From JBBTVP01 sp038063175 (GTDB taxonomy: Bacteria; Patescibacteriota; Minisyncoccia; UBA6257; 1-14-0-10-40-38): a DNA stretch of 17,651 bases. A model generated the notes under the pieces. That model was given only the letters and a program-made list of their open reading frames with translations, searched no databases and was not told where the DNA came from. The stretch lies in assembly GCA_038063175.1 (NCBI GenBank), contig JBBTVP010000071.1, positions 1 through 17,651 of the forward strand, read 5' to 3'. A program made the translations under genes and the position numbers. Below, in pieces: positions 1 through 6,658 of the stretch. Every line of letters begins with the position of its first letter. Positions within the stretch are counted from its first letter, which is position 1.

Positions 1-381
1 AAGGTTTTCCTCTTCATCGCCGCGATCGTGGCCATCCTCGCCGCAGGCGCAAGCGCGCTCGGCGTGGGACCGCCCGCGACCGGCAAGGAAATGCAGTTTA
101 CTGCCTCGATCACGCCGGCGGCCCACCTGGGCGGCCGTCTCACCGACGCAACGACGATCGCGCCTTCCTCGAGCAGCGCCGTGCTGCTTGACGCGACGTT
201 GGTGTCGGTCGAGACCTTCACCACCATGCATTCGGCATCGCCGCCGACGGGTACGGCGAGCAACGACTCGATCGCGAGTCGCCTGCTCTCCGACGAGCCC
301 GCGACCGCGAGCGCGCCGAAGGGCCACACGCCGGAAGGGACTTACGACGTCCCGGACGGCATTGGCCTACCCACCACTTGA
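1..381 (+). CDS. C-terminal part of a GC-rich, exported-looking hypothetical protein (5' partial)
   Basis: The frame is open from the left edge to the TGA at 379-381, and a GTG at 28 is the first possible start inside the window; the true start may lie upstream. The visible product begins with a hydrophobic stretch (KVFLFIAAIVAILAAGASAL) that could be a signal peptide or membrane anchor, then a Ser/Thr/Ala/Pro-rich low-complexity region without Cys. I do not recognise a family. That it is coding is supported by strong G/C bias at third codon positions in this frame and by the intrinsic terminator 23 nt after the stop. Codon use (GCG, GCC, ACG, TCG, GAC) is very different from nth immediately downstream, so transfer or a chimeric contig end should be considered. 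Function unknown. Confidence 0.5.
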   Translation, partial: KVFLFIAAIVAILAAGASALGVGPPATGKEMQFTASITPAAHLGGRLTDATTIAPSSSSAVLLDATLVSVETFTTMHSASPPTGTASNDSIASRLLSDEPATASAPKGHTPEGTYDVPDGIGLPTT

Positions 382-403
382 CGGCTGGGTAGGCTTCTCC
401 GAG

Positions 404-448
404 CCGCGAGAGATCGATCTGCCGATCGACTCTCGCGGTCTTTTTTTT
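404..448 (+). terminator. Intrinsic terminator after the GC-rich gene
   Basis: Stem 404-412 (CCGCGAGAG) pairs perfectly with 430-438 (CTCTCGCGG). An inner stem 414-418/425-429 continues it after a one-base bulge, and a run of Ts with one C follows (439-448). This is a textbook Rho-independent terminator, oriented for the gene ending at 381. Confidence 0.9.
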
Positions 449-462
449 GAAAAAATCAGGTA

Positions 463-468
463 TACAAT
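463..468 (+). promoter_or_regulatory. -10 box (TACAAT) for nth, leaderless geometry
   Basis: TACAAT lies 7 nt before the nth ATG at 476, so transcription would be expected to start at or within a base or two of the ATG. No Shine-Dalgarno sequence is present. No convincing -35 box is seen; that region falls in the T-tract of the preceding terminator. Confidence 0.55.
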
Positions 469-475
469 AATTTAA

Positions 476-1129
476 ATGGCAACTTATCTTAAGAAAAAGG
501 GCTCGTTCATCTTCCGGGACCTCACGAAGCTCCACCCGAAGGCAAAAATCGCCTTGCAGTTTGGAAATCACTGGGAGCTTTTGGTCGCAGTAATCCTCTC
601 TGCTCAATGCACCGATAAAAAGGTAAACGAGATCACTCAAAAACTTTTCAAAAAATACCGGACGCTCAATGATTACGTAACCGCAGACCCCCGGGAATTC
701 GAACAAGATATTTACCAGGCCGGGTTCTTTCGCGCGAAAACAAAAAATATCCTTGCTGCCGCAAAGATTGTTCAGGAAAAGTTCGGTGGAAAGATTCCAA
801 AAACAATGAAAGAAATTCTCACTATTCCGGGAGTTGCCCGAAAAACGGGAAATGTCGTTCTTGGGAATGCCTATGGCGTAGTAGAGGGCATTGCAGTAGA
901 CACCCATGTACGCCGCCTCGCGCGCCTTTTCGGACTTTCGAAACACTGGGACCCGGTAAAGATTGAGCCCGATCTCATGGCACTTTTCCCGAAGAAAGAC
1001 TGGTTTTCTCTCACTTATCTTTTAATCGACTATGGCCGAAAACACTGCACCGCGCGGTGCAACCATGAACATTGCCCGCTCCGAAACTTTATCGAAAAAC
1101 ATCAACCGCCCAAACCGAAAGCTCGATAG
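476..1129 (+). CDS. nth: Endonuclease III-type DNA glycosylase/AP lyase
   Basis: Base-excision repair enzyme that removes oxidised pyrimidines and cleaves the abasic site. 217 aa, the usual size. The helix-hairpin-helix with catalytic Lys is seen at 118-125 (IPGVARKT, Lys123), and the catalytic Asp is Asp142 in VDTHVRRLARL. Near the C-terminus the [4Fe-4S] ligand motif is degenerate: Cys191, Cys195 and Cys200 are present, but spacing is C-x3-C-x4-C and there is no fourth Cys, whereas the E. coli protein has C-x6-C-x2-C-x5-C. The cluster may be absent or bound differently. The ATG at 476 is preceded by a -10 box and no ribosome-binding site. The stop abuts the stop of the converging gene (TAGCTA at 1127-1132) with no spacer. 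Confidence 0.95.
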   Translation: MATYLKKKGSFIFRDLTKLHPKAKIALQFGNHWELLVAVILSAQCTDKKVNEITQKLFKKYRTLNDYVTADPREFEQDIYQAGFFRAKTKNILAAAKIVQEKFGGKIPKTMKEILTIPGVARKTGNVVLGNAYGVVEGIAVDTHVRRLARLFGLSKHWDPVKIEPDLMALFPKKDWFSLTYLLIDYGRKHCTARCNHEHCPLRNFIEKHQPPKPKAR

Positions 1130-1744
1130 CTAGGCAGCTCTTCGCTTCCATCGAAAGAAAAGGAATACAAGCACGATCGCGAGCATGATCCCCCCGAGTG
1201 CCTTCGTTGGAATATTCCTCTCGTATTTTGCTTCCTCCCCGTCCAGATCTGAAACTCCCGTCTCGTAGGGTGCTCCATTTTCTCCATAGGGAATACTGTC
1301 TCCATTCTCTCCGCCATTTTCCCCCGCAGTCATAGTTACCACGTAATCGGGTTCAACCCAGGTGATGTCTGGATGATCATAGAGCCGCTCTGCTAACATT
1401 TTTTCTTGCCCTTGCTGAACTTTTACCTGCGCAAGTGCGATAGATTCATTCCAGTTATCTACCGTGGTGCAAGATCCAGGTTTTACCACACCCCCTGGAT
1501 CGGCCTCCGCAGCGCATACTTTTGAGGTTGTAATTGAGATCCCAAATTCTCGAAGCACCGCTTCTGCAAACGACTTCGACGTCCCTTCGACAAAAGACAC
1601 GTTCAATACTCCGGGTATAATGTTTTCCCGATTAAACGCGGCGAGCATGCGCGTAAGGCGCGCTTCCTCTGATTCAGCGCCTTTTGCTCCAAAAGGAATA
1701 AGTAGCGCCGCGAGCGCAAAGACACAAAGAAGTCTTTTTACCAT
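1130..1744 (-). CDS. Membrane-anchored protein with a subtilisin-propeptide (I9-like) domain
   Basis: 204 aa from the preferred ATG at 1744 (upstream in-frame ATGs overlap the -10 box, so they are unlikely starts). Order: signal peptide about 1-24 (MVKRLLCVFALAALLIPFGA); a folded region about 38-135 including PGVLNVSFVEGTSKSFAEA, LREFGISI, ALAQVKVQQG and DHPDITWVEPDYVV; a Gly/Glu/Asn-rich linker; a C-terminal TM helix (about 181-198) and a basic tail RWKRRAA. The beta-alpha-beta pattern ending in 'P-x-I-x-x-VEPDY' is what S8 subtilase propeptides and I9 inhibitors look like, but no protease domain follows. Two Cys in the middle could form a disulfide. I infer a cell-surface, outward-facing domain tethered by its C-terminus. 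The protease-inhibitor role is inference. No lipobox is present. Confidence 0.75.
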   Translation of the reverse strand: MVKRLLCVFALAALLIPFGAKGAESEEARLTRMLAAFNRENIIPGVLNVSFVEGTSKSFAEAVLREFGISITTSKVCAAEADPGGVVKPGSCTTVDNWNESIALAQVKVQQGQEKMLAERLYDHPDITWVEPDYVVTMTAGENGGENGDSIPYGENGAPYETGVSDLDGEEAKYERNIPTKALGGIMLAIVLVFLFFRWKRRAA

Positions 1745-1750
1745 ACGCAT

Positions 1751-1756
1751 ATTATA
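1751..1756 (-). promoter_or_regulatory. -10 box (TATAAT) for the I9-like gene
   Basis: On the minus strand a perfect TATAAT is followed by ATGCGT and then the ATG at 1744, a 6-nt spacer. This fits a leaderless transcript and decides the start: the two ATGs further upstream fall in or next to the hexamer. Confidence 0.65.
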
Positions 1757-1800
1757 TATCATACTTCTTTTTTGAGGATTTGCATATTTTTTCCGGCACT

Positions 1801-1901
1801 GTTCGGAAAATTACGTATTTCTCATTTGAATCCTCGTATTTCCTATGTTGTTCCGAACTCGGCCTTTGGGCGGCGAGGAAAAATATAGGAAATACGAGGA
1901 T
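1801..1901. repeat. Crossing inverted repeats in the divergent spacer (possible pseudoknot RNA or protein-binding site)
   Basis: A perfect 17-bp inverted repeat pairs 1830-1846 (ATCCTCGTATTTCCTAT) with 1885-1901. A second perfect 8-bp inverted repeat pairs 1801-1808 (GTTCGGAA) with 1851-1858, which lies in the loop of the first. The order of arms (S1, S2, S1', S2') is that of an H-type pseudoknot if transcribed. The spacer 1763-1964 has no credible gene, and neither arm is followed by a T-run, so this is not a terminator. It sits between the divergent promoters of the I9-like gene and perM and outside their predicted transcripts. Confidence 0.8.
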
Positions 1902-1948
1902 CCCGAACCGCGTCATCTTTGCCCATGCCCATACACTTGAAGTCAGTA

Positions 1949-1957
1949 TGATATACT
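1949..1957 (+). promoter_or_regulatory. Extended -10 (TGATATACT) for perM, leaderless geometry
   Basis: TGA plus TATACT (hexamer 1952-1957) is followed by 7 nt and the ATG at 1965, so the transcript start would coincide with the start codon. No Shine-Dalgarno sequence is present. Confidence 0.65.
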
Positions 1958-1964
1958 TGAAGCA

Positions 1965-3008
1965 ATGCCGGCAAAAGAATCCGTCCATTTTCTTGTTATC
2001 GTCTTGCTTATATTTCTTGGCCTGGTAGGCCTCCTTTTTGTGGGATTTTTGGGGCCCGTGGTATTTGGCACATTGCTTGCCGCACTAAGCTACAAACTCT
2101 ACCGGCGGATTAAACACGCACTTCGGGACCGGGAGAATATCGCTGCACTCGCAACCGTTGCTATCGTTATTCTCATCATCCTTATTCCCGCAACTGGGAT
2201 TCTCACCATACTTACGCGGGAGGCAATCGGACTCATATCCGCCTCAAGGGAAATATCCTTCGAACAATCAATCCTCTCCGCGTTCGGAGGTATCGCCGAC
2301 CGACTGGAGTTTGATTTAGGAGCATTCCTTGATTCCCAGCTCGCGCCGGCAGTCGAGCGGGTGAGTCTCGCGATTTCCCGTGAAATCGGAGGGTTCCTTT
2401 CGGATGCAGTCGGTATGCTCGTAAGTTTCTTTGTGATGGCAATCACTGCATTTTATATGCTGAAGGACGGAAAGCGGTTCGGAGAATTCCTCATGAAATT
2501 AAGCCCCCTGAAAACCGTTGATGAGCTTACTATCTACCGCACGTTCCGAGACACAGGGCTTGCCGTGTTCTATGGTCAATTTGCAGCGGCGATCGCACAG
2601 GGACTCCTCGGTGGATTCGGTTTTTTTGCCTTTGGCCTGTCTTCTCCTGTGCTTTGGGGCACGCTTATGGCGTTTCTTTCGCTCATTCCCCTCCTTGGAC
2701 CCTACGTCATTACTTTCCCCGCGGCGATTTACCTTTTTCTCTCGGGGAAGATCGGCATTTCAATCGCATTTCTCATTTATAACCTCCTTATAGTCTCTAC
2801 AGTCGATAACCTCATCCGCCCTGAAGTGGTGAGTGCCCGGGTGAATATTCATCCGCTTCTCGTATTTCTCGCGATCCTCGGCGGATTGAAGGTATTCGGC
2901 CTCATCGGTATTATCTATGGACCGCTCATCGTCGCGATATTCCTTGCGCTCCTCCAGGTATATATTGCTCATACAAACGGAGATCGCCCACACAGCGCTT
3001 CGGCATAA
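1965..3008 (+). CDS. AI-2E transporter (PerM/YdiK) family permease
   Basis: 347-aa polytopic inner-membrane protein of the AI-2E/PerM family, whose members export or exchange small solutes (autoinducer-2, Na+/H+, and others). Membrane segments are visible near 8-45, 62-83, 145-168, then a C-terminal group from about 205 to 335. The family-typical features are two N-terminal TM helices, a central soluble stretch, and the C-terminal part with LSLIPLLGPYVITFPAAIYL and NLIRPEVVSARVNIHPLLV (compare 'D-N-x-x-x-P' and 'HP-L-x-x-x' in relatives). Length is normal for the family. The substrate cannot be told from sequence. A tiny membrane ORF starts 3 nt after the stop and is probably co-transcribed. 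Confidence 0.9.
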   Translation: MPAKESVHFLVIVLLIFLGLVGLLFVGFLGPVVFGTLLAALSYKLYRRIKHALRDRENIAALATVAIVILIILIPATGILTILTREAIGLISASREISFEQSILSAFGGIADRLEFDLGAFLDSQLAPAVERVSLAISREIGGFLSDAVGMLVSFFVMAITAFYMLKDGKRFGEFLMKLSPLKTVDELTIYRTFRDTGLAVFYGQFAAAIAQGLLGGFGFFAFGLSSPVLWGTLMAFLSLIPLLGPYVITFPAAIYLFLSGKIGISIAFLIYNLLIVSTVDNLIRPEVVSARVNIHPLLVFLAILGGLKVFGLIGIIYGPLIVAIFLALLQVYIAHTNGDRPHSASA

Positions 3009-3011
3009 CCT

Positions 3012-3089
3012 ATGAAGAAAACCATCACTATCGTCGTGGTAATTCTCGTCATTATCACGTTCGTCCTGCCGCTCTTTATGGGCTACTAG
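3012..3089 (+). CDS. 25-residue single-TM microprotein
   Basis: ATG at 3012 starts 3 nt after the permease stop and encodes MKKTITIVVVILVIITFVLP followed by LFMGY and TAG. A positively charged N-terminus (KK) plus about 18 continuous hydrophobic residues gives one membrane helix. Position and topology suggest translational coupling to the permease and perhaps a partner subunit. There is no family recognition and no ribosome-binding site, so it may also be a chance ORF, although its composition is typical of bacterial membrane microproteins. Confidence 0.45.
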   Translation: MKKTITIVVVILVIITFVLPLFMGY

Positions 3090-3143
3090 CCCATGCTACC
3101 CACAAAAATCATCACATCGCCGGTATGGCCCTCATGAAATATG

Positions 3144-3152
3144 TGCTAAAAT
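3144..3152 (+). promoter_or_regulatory. Extended -10 (TGCTAAAAT) upstream of the ATP-cone gene
   Basis: TGC plus TAAAAT (3147-3152) predicts a transcript start near 3159, about 26 nt before the ATG at 3185. The short 5' region has no Shine-Dalgarno sequence next to the ATG. The rest of the 3090-3184 spacer shows no other feature. Confidence 0.45.
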
Positions 3153-3184
3153 CGGGGAGTGAATGGACGGTCTAAAGTTTTCGC

Positions 3185-3750
3185 ATGGCAATCCGCTTAG
3201 TAAAAAAACACAGCGGGCACGAGGAACGATTTAGTATTTCGAAACTCGAGCGTTCAATCCGCTCTGCGCTTACGCATGCCGATATTGATAGTGAGCGCCT
3301 GGGAACACGTATTGCAAACGACGTGAAGGGATTTCTTGAAAAAAAGGGGGCTGGAACAATAGTGGGAAGCGGGGAAATCGAGCAANNNNNNNNNNAGTAC
3401 TCCACGTGCTCCGCGAACATGGCATAGTGAAAGCTATCCAGGCCTACGAACTCGTTTCACTCCATATCGCAAAAACAAGCATTAAAGAGGTATCAAAGCG
3501 CGGTGCAGGAAATGAGTCGTTCCATCCCCAGAAACTCTTCAAATCGATTAAAAAGTCTTTTAGTGGCGCCGGTATTCCAAGCGGCAAACTTGCCGAAGAG
3601 TTAACTAAGAAAACTATTGAAATCCTTGAGACGAAGTACGGCAACAGTCCGGTTCCGTCGAAAGCTATCAAACGGACCGTGGCTCGTTTCCTCGCTGAAC
3701 GAGGATTTAAACAGGTCGAACGAATGTATGTGTTGCATAAATATTTTTAA
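3185..3750 (+). CDS. Tandem ATP-cone domain protein (split by an assembly gap)
   Basis: Two ATP-cone nucleotide-sensing domains in a row. Cone 1 runs from IRLVKKHSGHEERFSISKLE (residue 3 on) through SGEIEQ, the gap, and VLHVLREHGIVKAIQAYELV. Cone 2 runs from EVSKRGAGNESFHPQKLFKS to ERMYVLHKYF at the C-terminus. Each has the family pattern of a 'V-K-R-x-G-x-x-E-x-F' strand, a 'KL-x-x-S-I' helix and a closing helix. ATP-cones normally bind ATP/dATP at the front of ribonucleotide reductase or in the repressor NrdR; here there is no zinc ribbon and no enzyme domain. The reading frame changes across the 10 Ns because that gap length is arbitrary, so this is one gene of roughly 190 aa and not two. 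The stop is 2 nt before the Cys-rich gene, suggesting coupling. A regulatory, nucleotide-sensing role is inference. Confidence 0.8.
3386..3395. other. Assembly gap (10 N)
   Basis: Ten undetermined bases lie inside ATP-cone 1. The upstream coding frame and the downstream frame disagree, which is expected for a placeholder gap of unknown true length. Confidence 0.99.
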
Positions 3751-3752
3751 TC

Positions 3753-3917
3753 ATGAAAAAAGAAGGAGTGACTTGTGACCACTGTACTAAAAAAGATTGC
3801 GAGCAGTGTGTTACGGAAAACGGAAAAAACTTCTGCTGCGAGAACTGCTGCGACGACTACAAGGCCCACAAAGAGGAGCCAAAGAAAGAGCCTGCAAACG
3901 TTTGTAAATTCTGCTAA
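3753..3917 (+). CDS. Small Cys-rich TRASH/zinc-ribbon-like protein
   Basis: 54 aa with ten Cys: C8/C11, C16/C19, C28/C29/C32/C33 and C51/C54, arranged as CxxC, CxxC, CCxxCC and a terminal CxxC. The core VTENGKNFCCENCCDDYKAH resembles the 'G-K-x-Y-x-F-C-S-x-x-C' half of TRASH/YHS metal-binding modules. It should bind Zn, Cu or a similar soft metal, or an Fe-S species, in the cytoplasm (no signal peptide). It starts 2 nt after the ATP-cone gene and is closed by a strong terminator just before the P-type ATPase gene, so a link to metal sensing or buffering is plausible but unproven. It could also be a metallothionein-like protein. Confidence 0.75.
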   Translation: MKKEGVTCDHCTKKDCEQCVTENGKNFCCENCCDDYKAHKEEPKKEPANVCKFC

Positions 3918-3922
3918 CTTTT

Positions 3923-3952
3923 CTTGTCCCCCCATTCGGGGGACAAGTTTTT
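3923..3952 (+). terminator. Intrinsic terminator between the Cys-rich gene and the P-type ATPase
   Basis: A perfect 10-bp stem, 3923-3932 (CTTGTCCCCC) with 3938-3947 (GGGGGACAAG), 5-nt loop, then TTTTT. It ends only 9 nt before the ATPase ATG at 3962, so it may act as an internal attenuator or simply end the upstream unit. Confidence 0.9.
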
Positions 3953-3961
3953 GATTTCATC

Positions 3962-6619
3962 ATGAATGACACGCGGTGGTATTCCTTAGACACTGCCGAA
4001 GCAATCGCCGCACTCCATTCGAGCGAGCGTGGCCTCACTTCGGAAGACGTAGCAAGGAAACGTTCTGAATATGGATCGAATGAACTACCAAAGCAGAAAG
4101 GGAAGACTTTATTTTCGATATTTATTGATCAATTCAAAAGTCCTCTCATCTATCTTCTTCTGGGCGCAGACGCGGTTGTTTTTTATCTTAAGGAGTTTAC
4201 CGATGCGCTCATTATCCTTTTCATTCTTCTCTTTAATGCCATCTTAGGCACCATTCAGGAAGGAAGAGCACAGAACACCCTCGCGAAGCTTGCATCATTC
4301 GTAAAAACGAGAGCTGAAGTTCTGCGAGATGGGAAAGAACTCAATATCCCCGACGAAGACGTCGTCCCGGGAGATATTATCCTCCTCCAAGAAGGAGAAA
4401 AAGTTCCCGCAGATGCCCGCCTCATCGAGGCGCGCAGTCTGAAGATAGACGAAGCCGCCCTTACCGGAGAATCAGAACCGGTCCATAAAATTACTGACGT
4501 CATTACCGCACCAAACGCTACGACCGCCGAACAGCGGAACATGATTTTCAAAGGTACTGCGGTTGTAGTAGGCGCTGGCCGGGCAATCGTTGTTTCAACC
4601 GGAACAAGAACCGTAATTGGGAAAATCAGCCAGGCGATCGCGGGAATCGATACTGAAATTCCCCTCACGAAAAACCTAAAAGAGCTTGCAAGGGTAGTGG
4701 TAATGATCGTGGGAGTCGTAGTACTCGGTATATTCCTGACCGGAATCTCTGAAGGAAAAGATATCCGTGAAATGTTTGTTTCTGCGGTTGCAATTGCCGT
4801 TGCAGCCGTTCCCGAAGGACTTCCCCTTGTGCTCACCGTCACCCTTGCTGCGGGGGTGTGGCGCATGGCAAAAAAACGGGTGCTGGTAAAAAAGCTTCAG
4901 GCAGTTGAAGCACTGGGACAAGCCCAGGAAATTGCCGTTGACAAGACCGGCACTATCACGAAAAACGAACTGGTAGTTCAGCGGGTGATTGTGGGAAATC
5001 GTGAATTTACTATTGATGGAGTTGGATACGATTTTTTCCCTACGGTTAAAAATCCTCCGCCTGAACTTATCGCTGCTGGGCGCGCTGCGGCGCTCTGCTC
5101 GAACGCCCGCGTCACAAAAGAAGCTGAAGGTGATCACTACCGCCTTGTCGGCGACCCCACCGAAGGCGCGCTCACGGTGCTCGCGGCAAAACTCGGGATT
5201 AAAAAAGAAGGAATTATCGAAAACGCGAAACTCCACGACTGGCCATTCGACTACCAGAAGAAATTTCATCTCACCCTTGTTGAGACAGAATCCGGAACCG
5301 ATCTTTCTCTCACCGGGGCTCCCGAAATAATACTGAAATTAGCAGATCGAACCATAAGAGACGGCGCGACGATTCCACTTGATCAATCGATAAAAAACGC
5401 AATCGTAGAACAATTTCTTTCCCTTTCCCAAAGCGGACTCCGAGTCATTGCGTTTGCATACGCAGCGAACGTTCCCCTAGGCACTGACCCCGACCACATC
5501 CCCGCGCTTGTTTTCGGTGGATTAATCGCAATGCACGACGCACTCCGTCCCGGAATCCGTGAGCACATCGAGCGTGCACATGATGCAGGTATTCGAGTAT
5601 TCATGATCACCGGTGACCACGCGGTCACCGCAAAGGCGATTGCAGGCGAAGCCGGAATATACCGCGATGGTGATGATGTGTTAACCGGGGACGAACTCGA
5701 CACGCTCCCCGCCACGGAACTTGAACGCCGTATCGGAAACGCTACTGTGTTTGCCCGCGTCACCCCAGAACACAAGATGCAGATCATCCAGGACTACCGG
5801 AAACGTGGCGAAATCATCGCTATGACCGGAGACGGGGTGAACGATGCGCCTTCGCTTGTTGCCGCAGATCTCGGTATCGCCATGGGGAAAATTGGCACTG
5901 AAGTTGCGAAAGAAGCTTCTGATCTCATTCTTCTCGACGACAACTTCGGAGATGTCCTCTCGGCAGTCGAGGAAGGCAGAAATATGCGCCAGGGCATTCG
6001 CCGTACTATTACCTACCTCTTTTCCTCGAATATCGGAGAAATTCTTTTGATCGCGATCGCGCTCCTTTTCCGCGATCCCCTTCCCCTTCTTGCCGCCCAA
6101 CTCATCTGGATGAATGTGGTTACGGATACCTTTTTTGATATTTCACTTGCCCTTGAACCAAAAGATACCTCTCTCATGCAGAAAGGAGTCCGGATTCCTA
6201 AACGTCTTTTTGATACGACGATCGCAACAAGACTTCTCCTTATTGCACCCGTGATCGCGGGAATCAGCTTTATCCTTTTCCGGGGAGCTCTTACCGATCC
6301 CGTAAAAGCAAGGACTATTGCCCTTACCTCGCTTGTAATCTTTCAGTGGTTTAACTCACTGAATTGCCGTTCGGAACAAAAATCCATTTTCAGCATGAAT
6401 CCGTTTTCGAATAAATTCCTCCTTGCAACACTGATAGGCGTTGCAGTTCTGCATTCCTTTGCACTCTACAATCCATTCATGAATGAGATCCTCCGCATTT
6501 CCCCGCTTTCTATAAAAGAAATAGGAGAAATCGCAATCCTCGGATGTACCATTATTGGCATTGAGGAAGTAAGAAAATTCTTCCACCGGCGGAGGATTGC
6601 TCATCTTGCAAGCGCGTAG
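3962..6619 (+). CDS. P-type cation-transporting ATPase (P2/Ca2+-ATPase-like)
   Basis: 885-aa membrane pump that uses a phospho-Asp cycle to move cations. Seen in order: N-terminal cation-ATPase domain (1-65), TM1-2, actuator with TGES at 168-171, TM3-4 with PEGLP at 284-288, phosphorylation motif DKTGTIT starting at Asp327, nucleotide-binding domain with a GDPTEGAL motif, hinge GDGVNDAP from 623, and C-terminal TM5-10. Residues that form Ca2+ sites in SERCA are matched: Glu of PEGLP in TM4, Asn and Glu in SSNIGE of TM5, and Asn, Thr and Asp in NVVTD of TM6. This supports a P2A-like Ca2+ (possibly Mn2+) pump rather than a heavy-metal P1B pump (no CPC, no N-terminal CxxC). H+ or Na+ specificity cannot be excluded. 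The start follows a terminator by 9 nt and lacks a clear ribosome-binding site; a weak TTTGAT at 3950-3955 is the only -10 candidate. Confidence 0.95.
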   Translation: MNDTRWYSLDTAEAIAALHSSERGLTSEDVARKRSEYGSNELPKQKGKTLFSIFIDQFKSPLIYLLLGADAVVFYLKEFTDALIILFILLFNAILGTIQEGRAQNTLAKLASFVKTRAEVLRDGKELNIPDEDVVPGDIILLQEGEKVPADARLIEARSLKIDEAALTGESEPVHKITDVITAPNATTAEQRNMIFKGTAVVVGAGRAIVVSTGTRTVIGKISQAIAGIDTEIPLTKNLKELARVVVMIVGVVVLGIFLTGISEGKDIREMFVSAVAIAVAAVPEGLPLVLTVTLAAGVWRMAKKRVLVKKLQAVEALGQAQEIAVDKTGTITKNELVVQRVIVGNREFTIDGVGYDFFPTVKNPPPELIAAGRAAALCSNARVTKEAEGDHYRLVGDPTEGALTVLAAKLGIKKEGIIENAKLHDWPFDYQKKFHLTLVETESGTDLSLTGAPEIILKLADRTIRDGATIPLDQSIKNAIVEQFLSLSQSGLRVIAFAYAANVPLGTDPDHIPALVFGGLIAMHDALRPGIREHIERAHDAGIRVFMITGDHAVTAKAIAGEAGIYRDGDDVLTGDELDTLPATELERRIGNATVFARVTPEHKMQIIQDYRKRGEIIAMTGDGVNDAPSLVAADLGIAMGKIGTEVAKEASDLILLDDNFGDVLSAVEEGRNMRQGIRRTITYLFSSNIGEILLIAIALLFRDPLPLLAAQLIWMNVVTDTFFDISLALEPKDTSLMQKGVRIPKRLFDTTIATRLLLIAPVIAGISFILFRGALTDPVKARTIALTSLVIFQWFNSLNCRSEQKSIFSMNPFSNKFLLATLIGVAVLHSFALYNPFMNEILRISPLSIKEIGEIAILGCTIIGIEEVRKFFHRRRIAHLASA

Positions 6620-6641
6620 CGGGCAGGCAGATACCCGTTGG

Positions 6642-6658
6642 GAAGCCCATGGGGCTTC
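6642..6658. repeat. Hairpin between converging ATPase and PH-domain genes
   Basis: GAAGCCC (6642-6648) pairs perfectly with GGGCTTC (6652-6658) across a 3-nt loop. It covers the end of the minus-strand gene, and there is no T-run on either side. It may slow polymerase from both directions, but it is not a canonical terminator. Confidence 0.5.

Noticed and set aside
218..946. 242-aa minus-strand ORF antisense to the GC-rich fragment and nth
   Set aside because: It overlaps the clearly recognisable nth gene and crosses a composition boundary and a terminator; no domain is seen.
3163..3236. Short ORF (MDGLKFSHGNPL...) at the front of the ATP-cone gene
   Set aside because: It is out of frame with the ATP-cone gene and overlaps it. 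It begins 10 nt after the -10 box but has no further support.
3185..3427. Two separate genes either side of the N gap
   Set aside because: The pieces make one continuous ATP-cone when joined; the apparent frameshift comes from the arbitrary 10-N gap length.
4255..5269. Long minus-strand ORFs opposite the P-type ATPase
   Set aside because: They are antisense shadows of a gene with complete catalytic motifs; no recognisable domains.
6620..6637. Small inverted repeat CGGG/CCCG after the ATPase stop
   Set aside because: A 4-bp stem with a 10-nt loop and no T-run; not distinguishable from chance.
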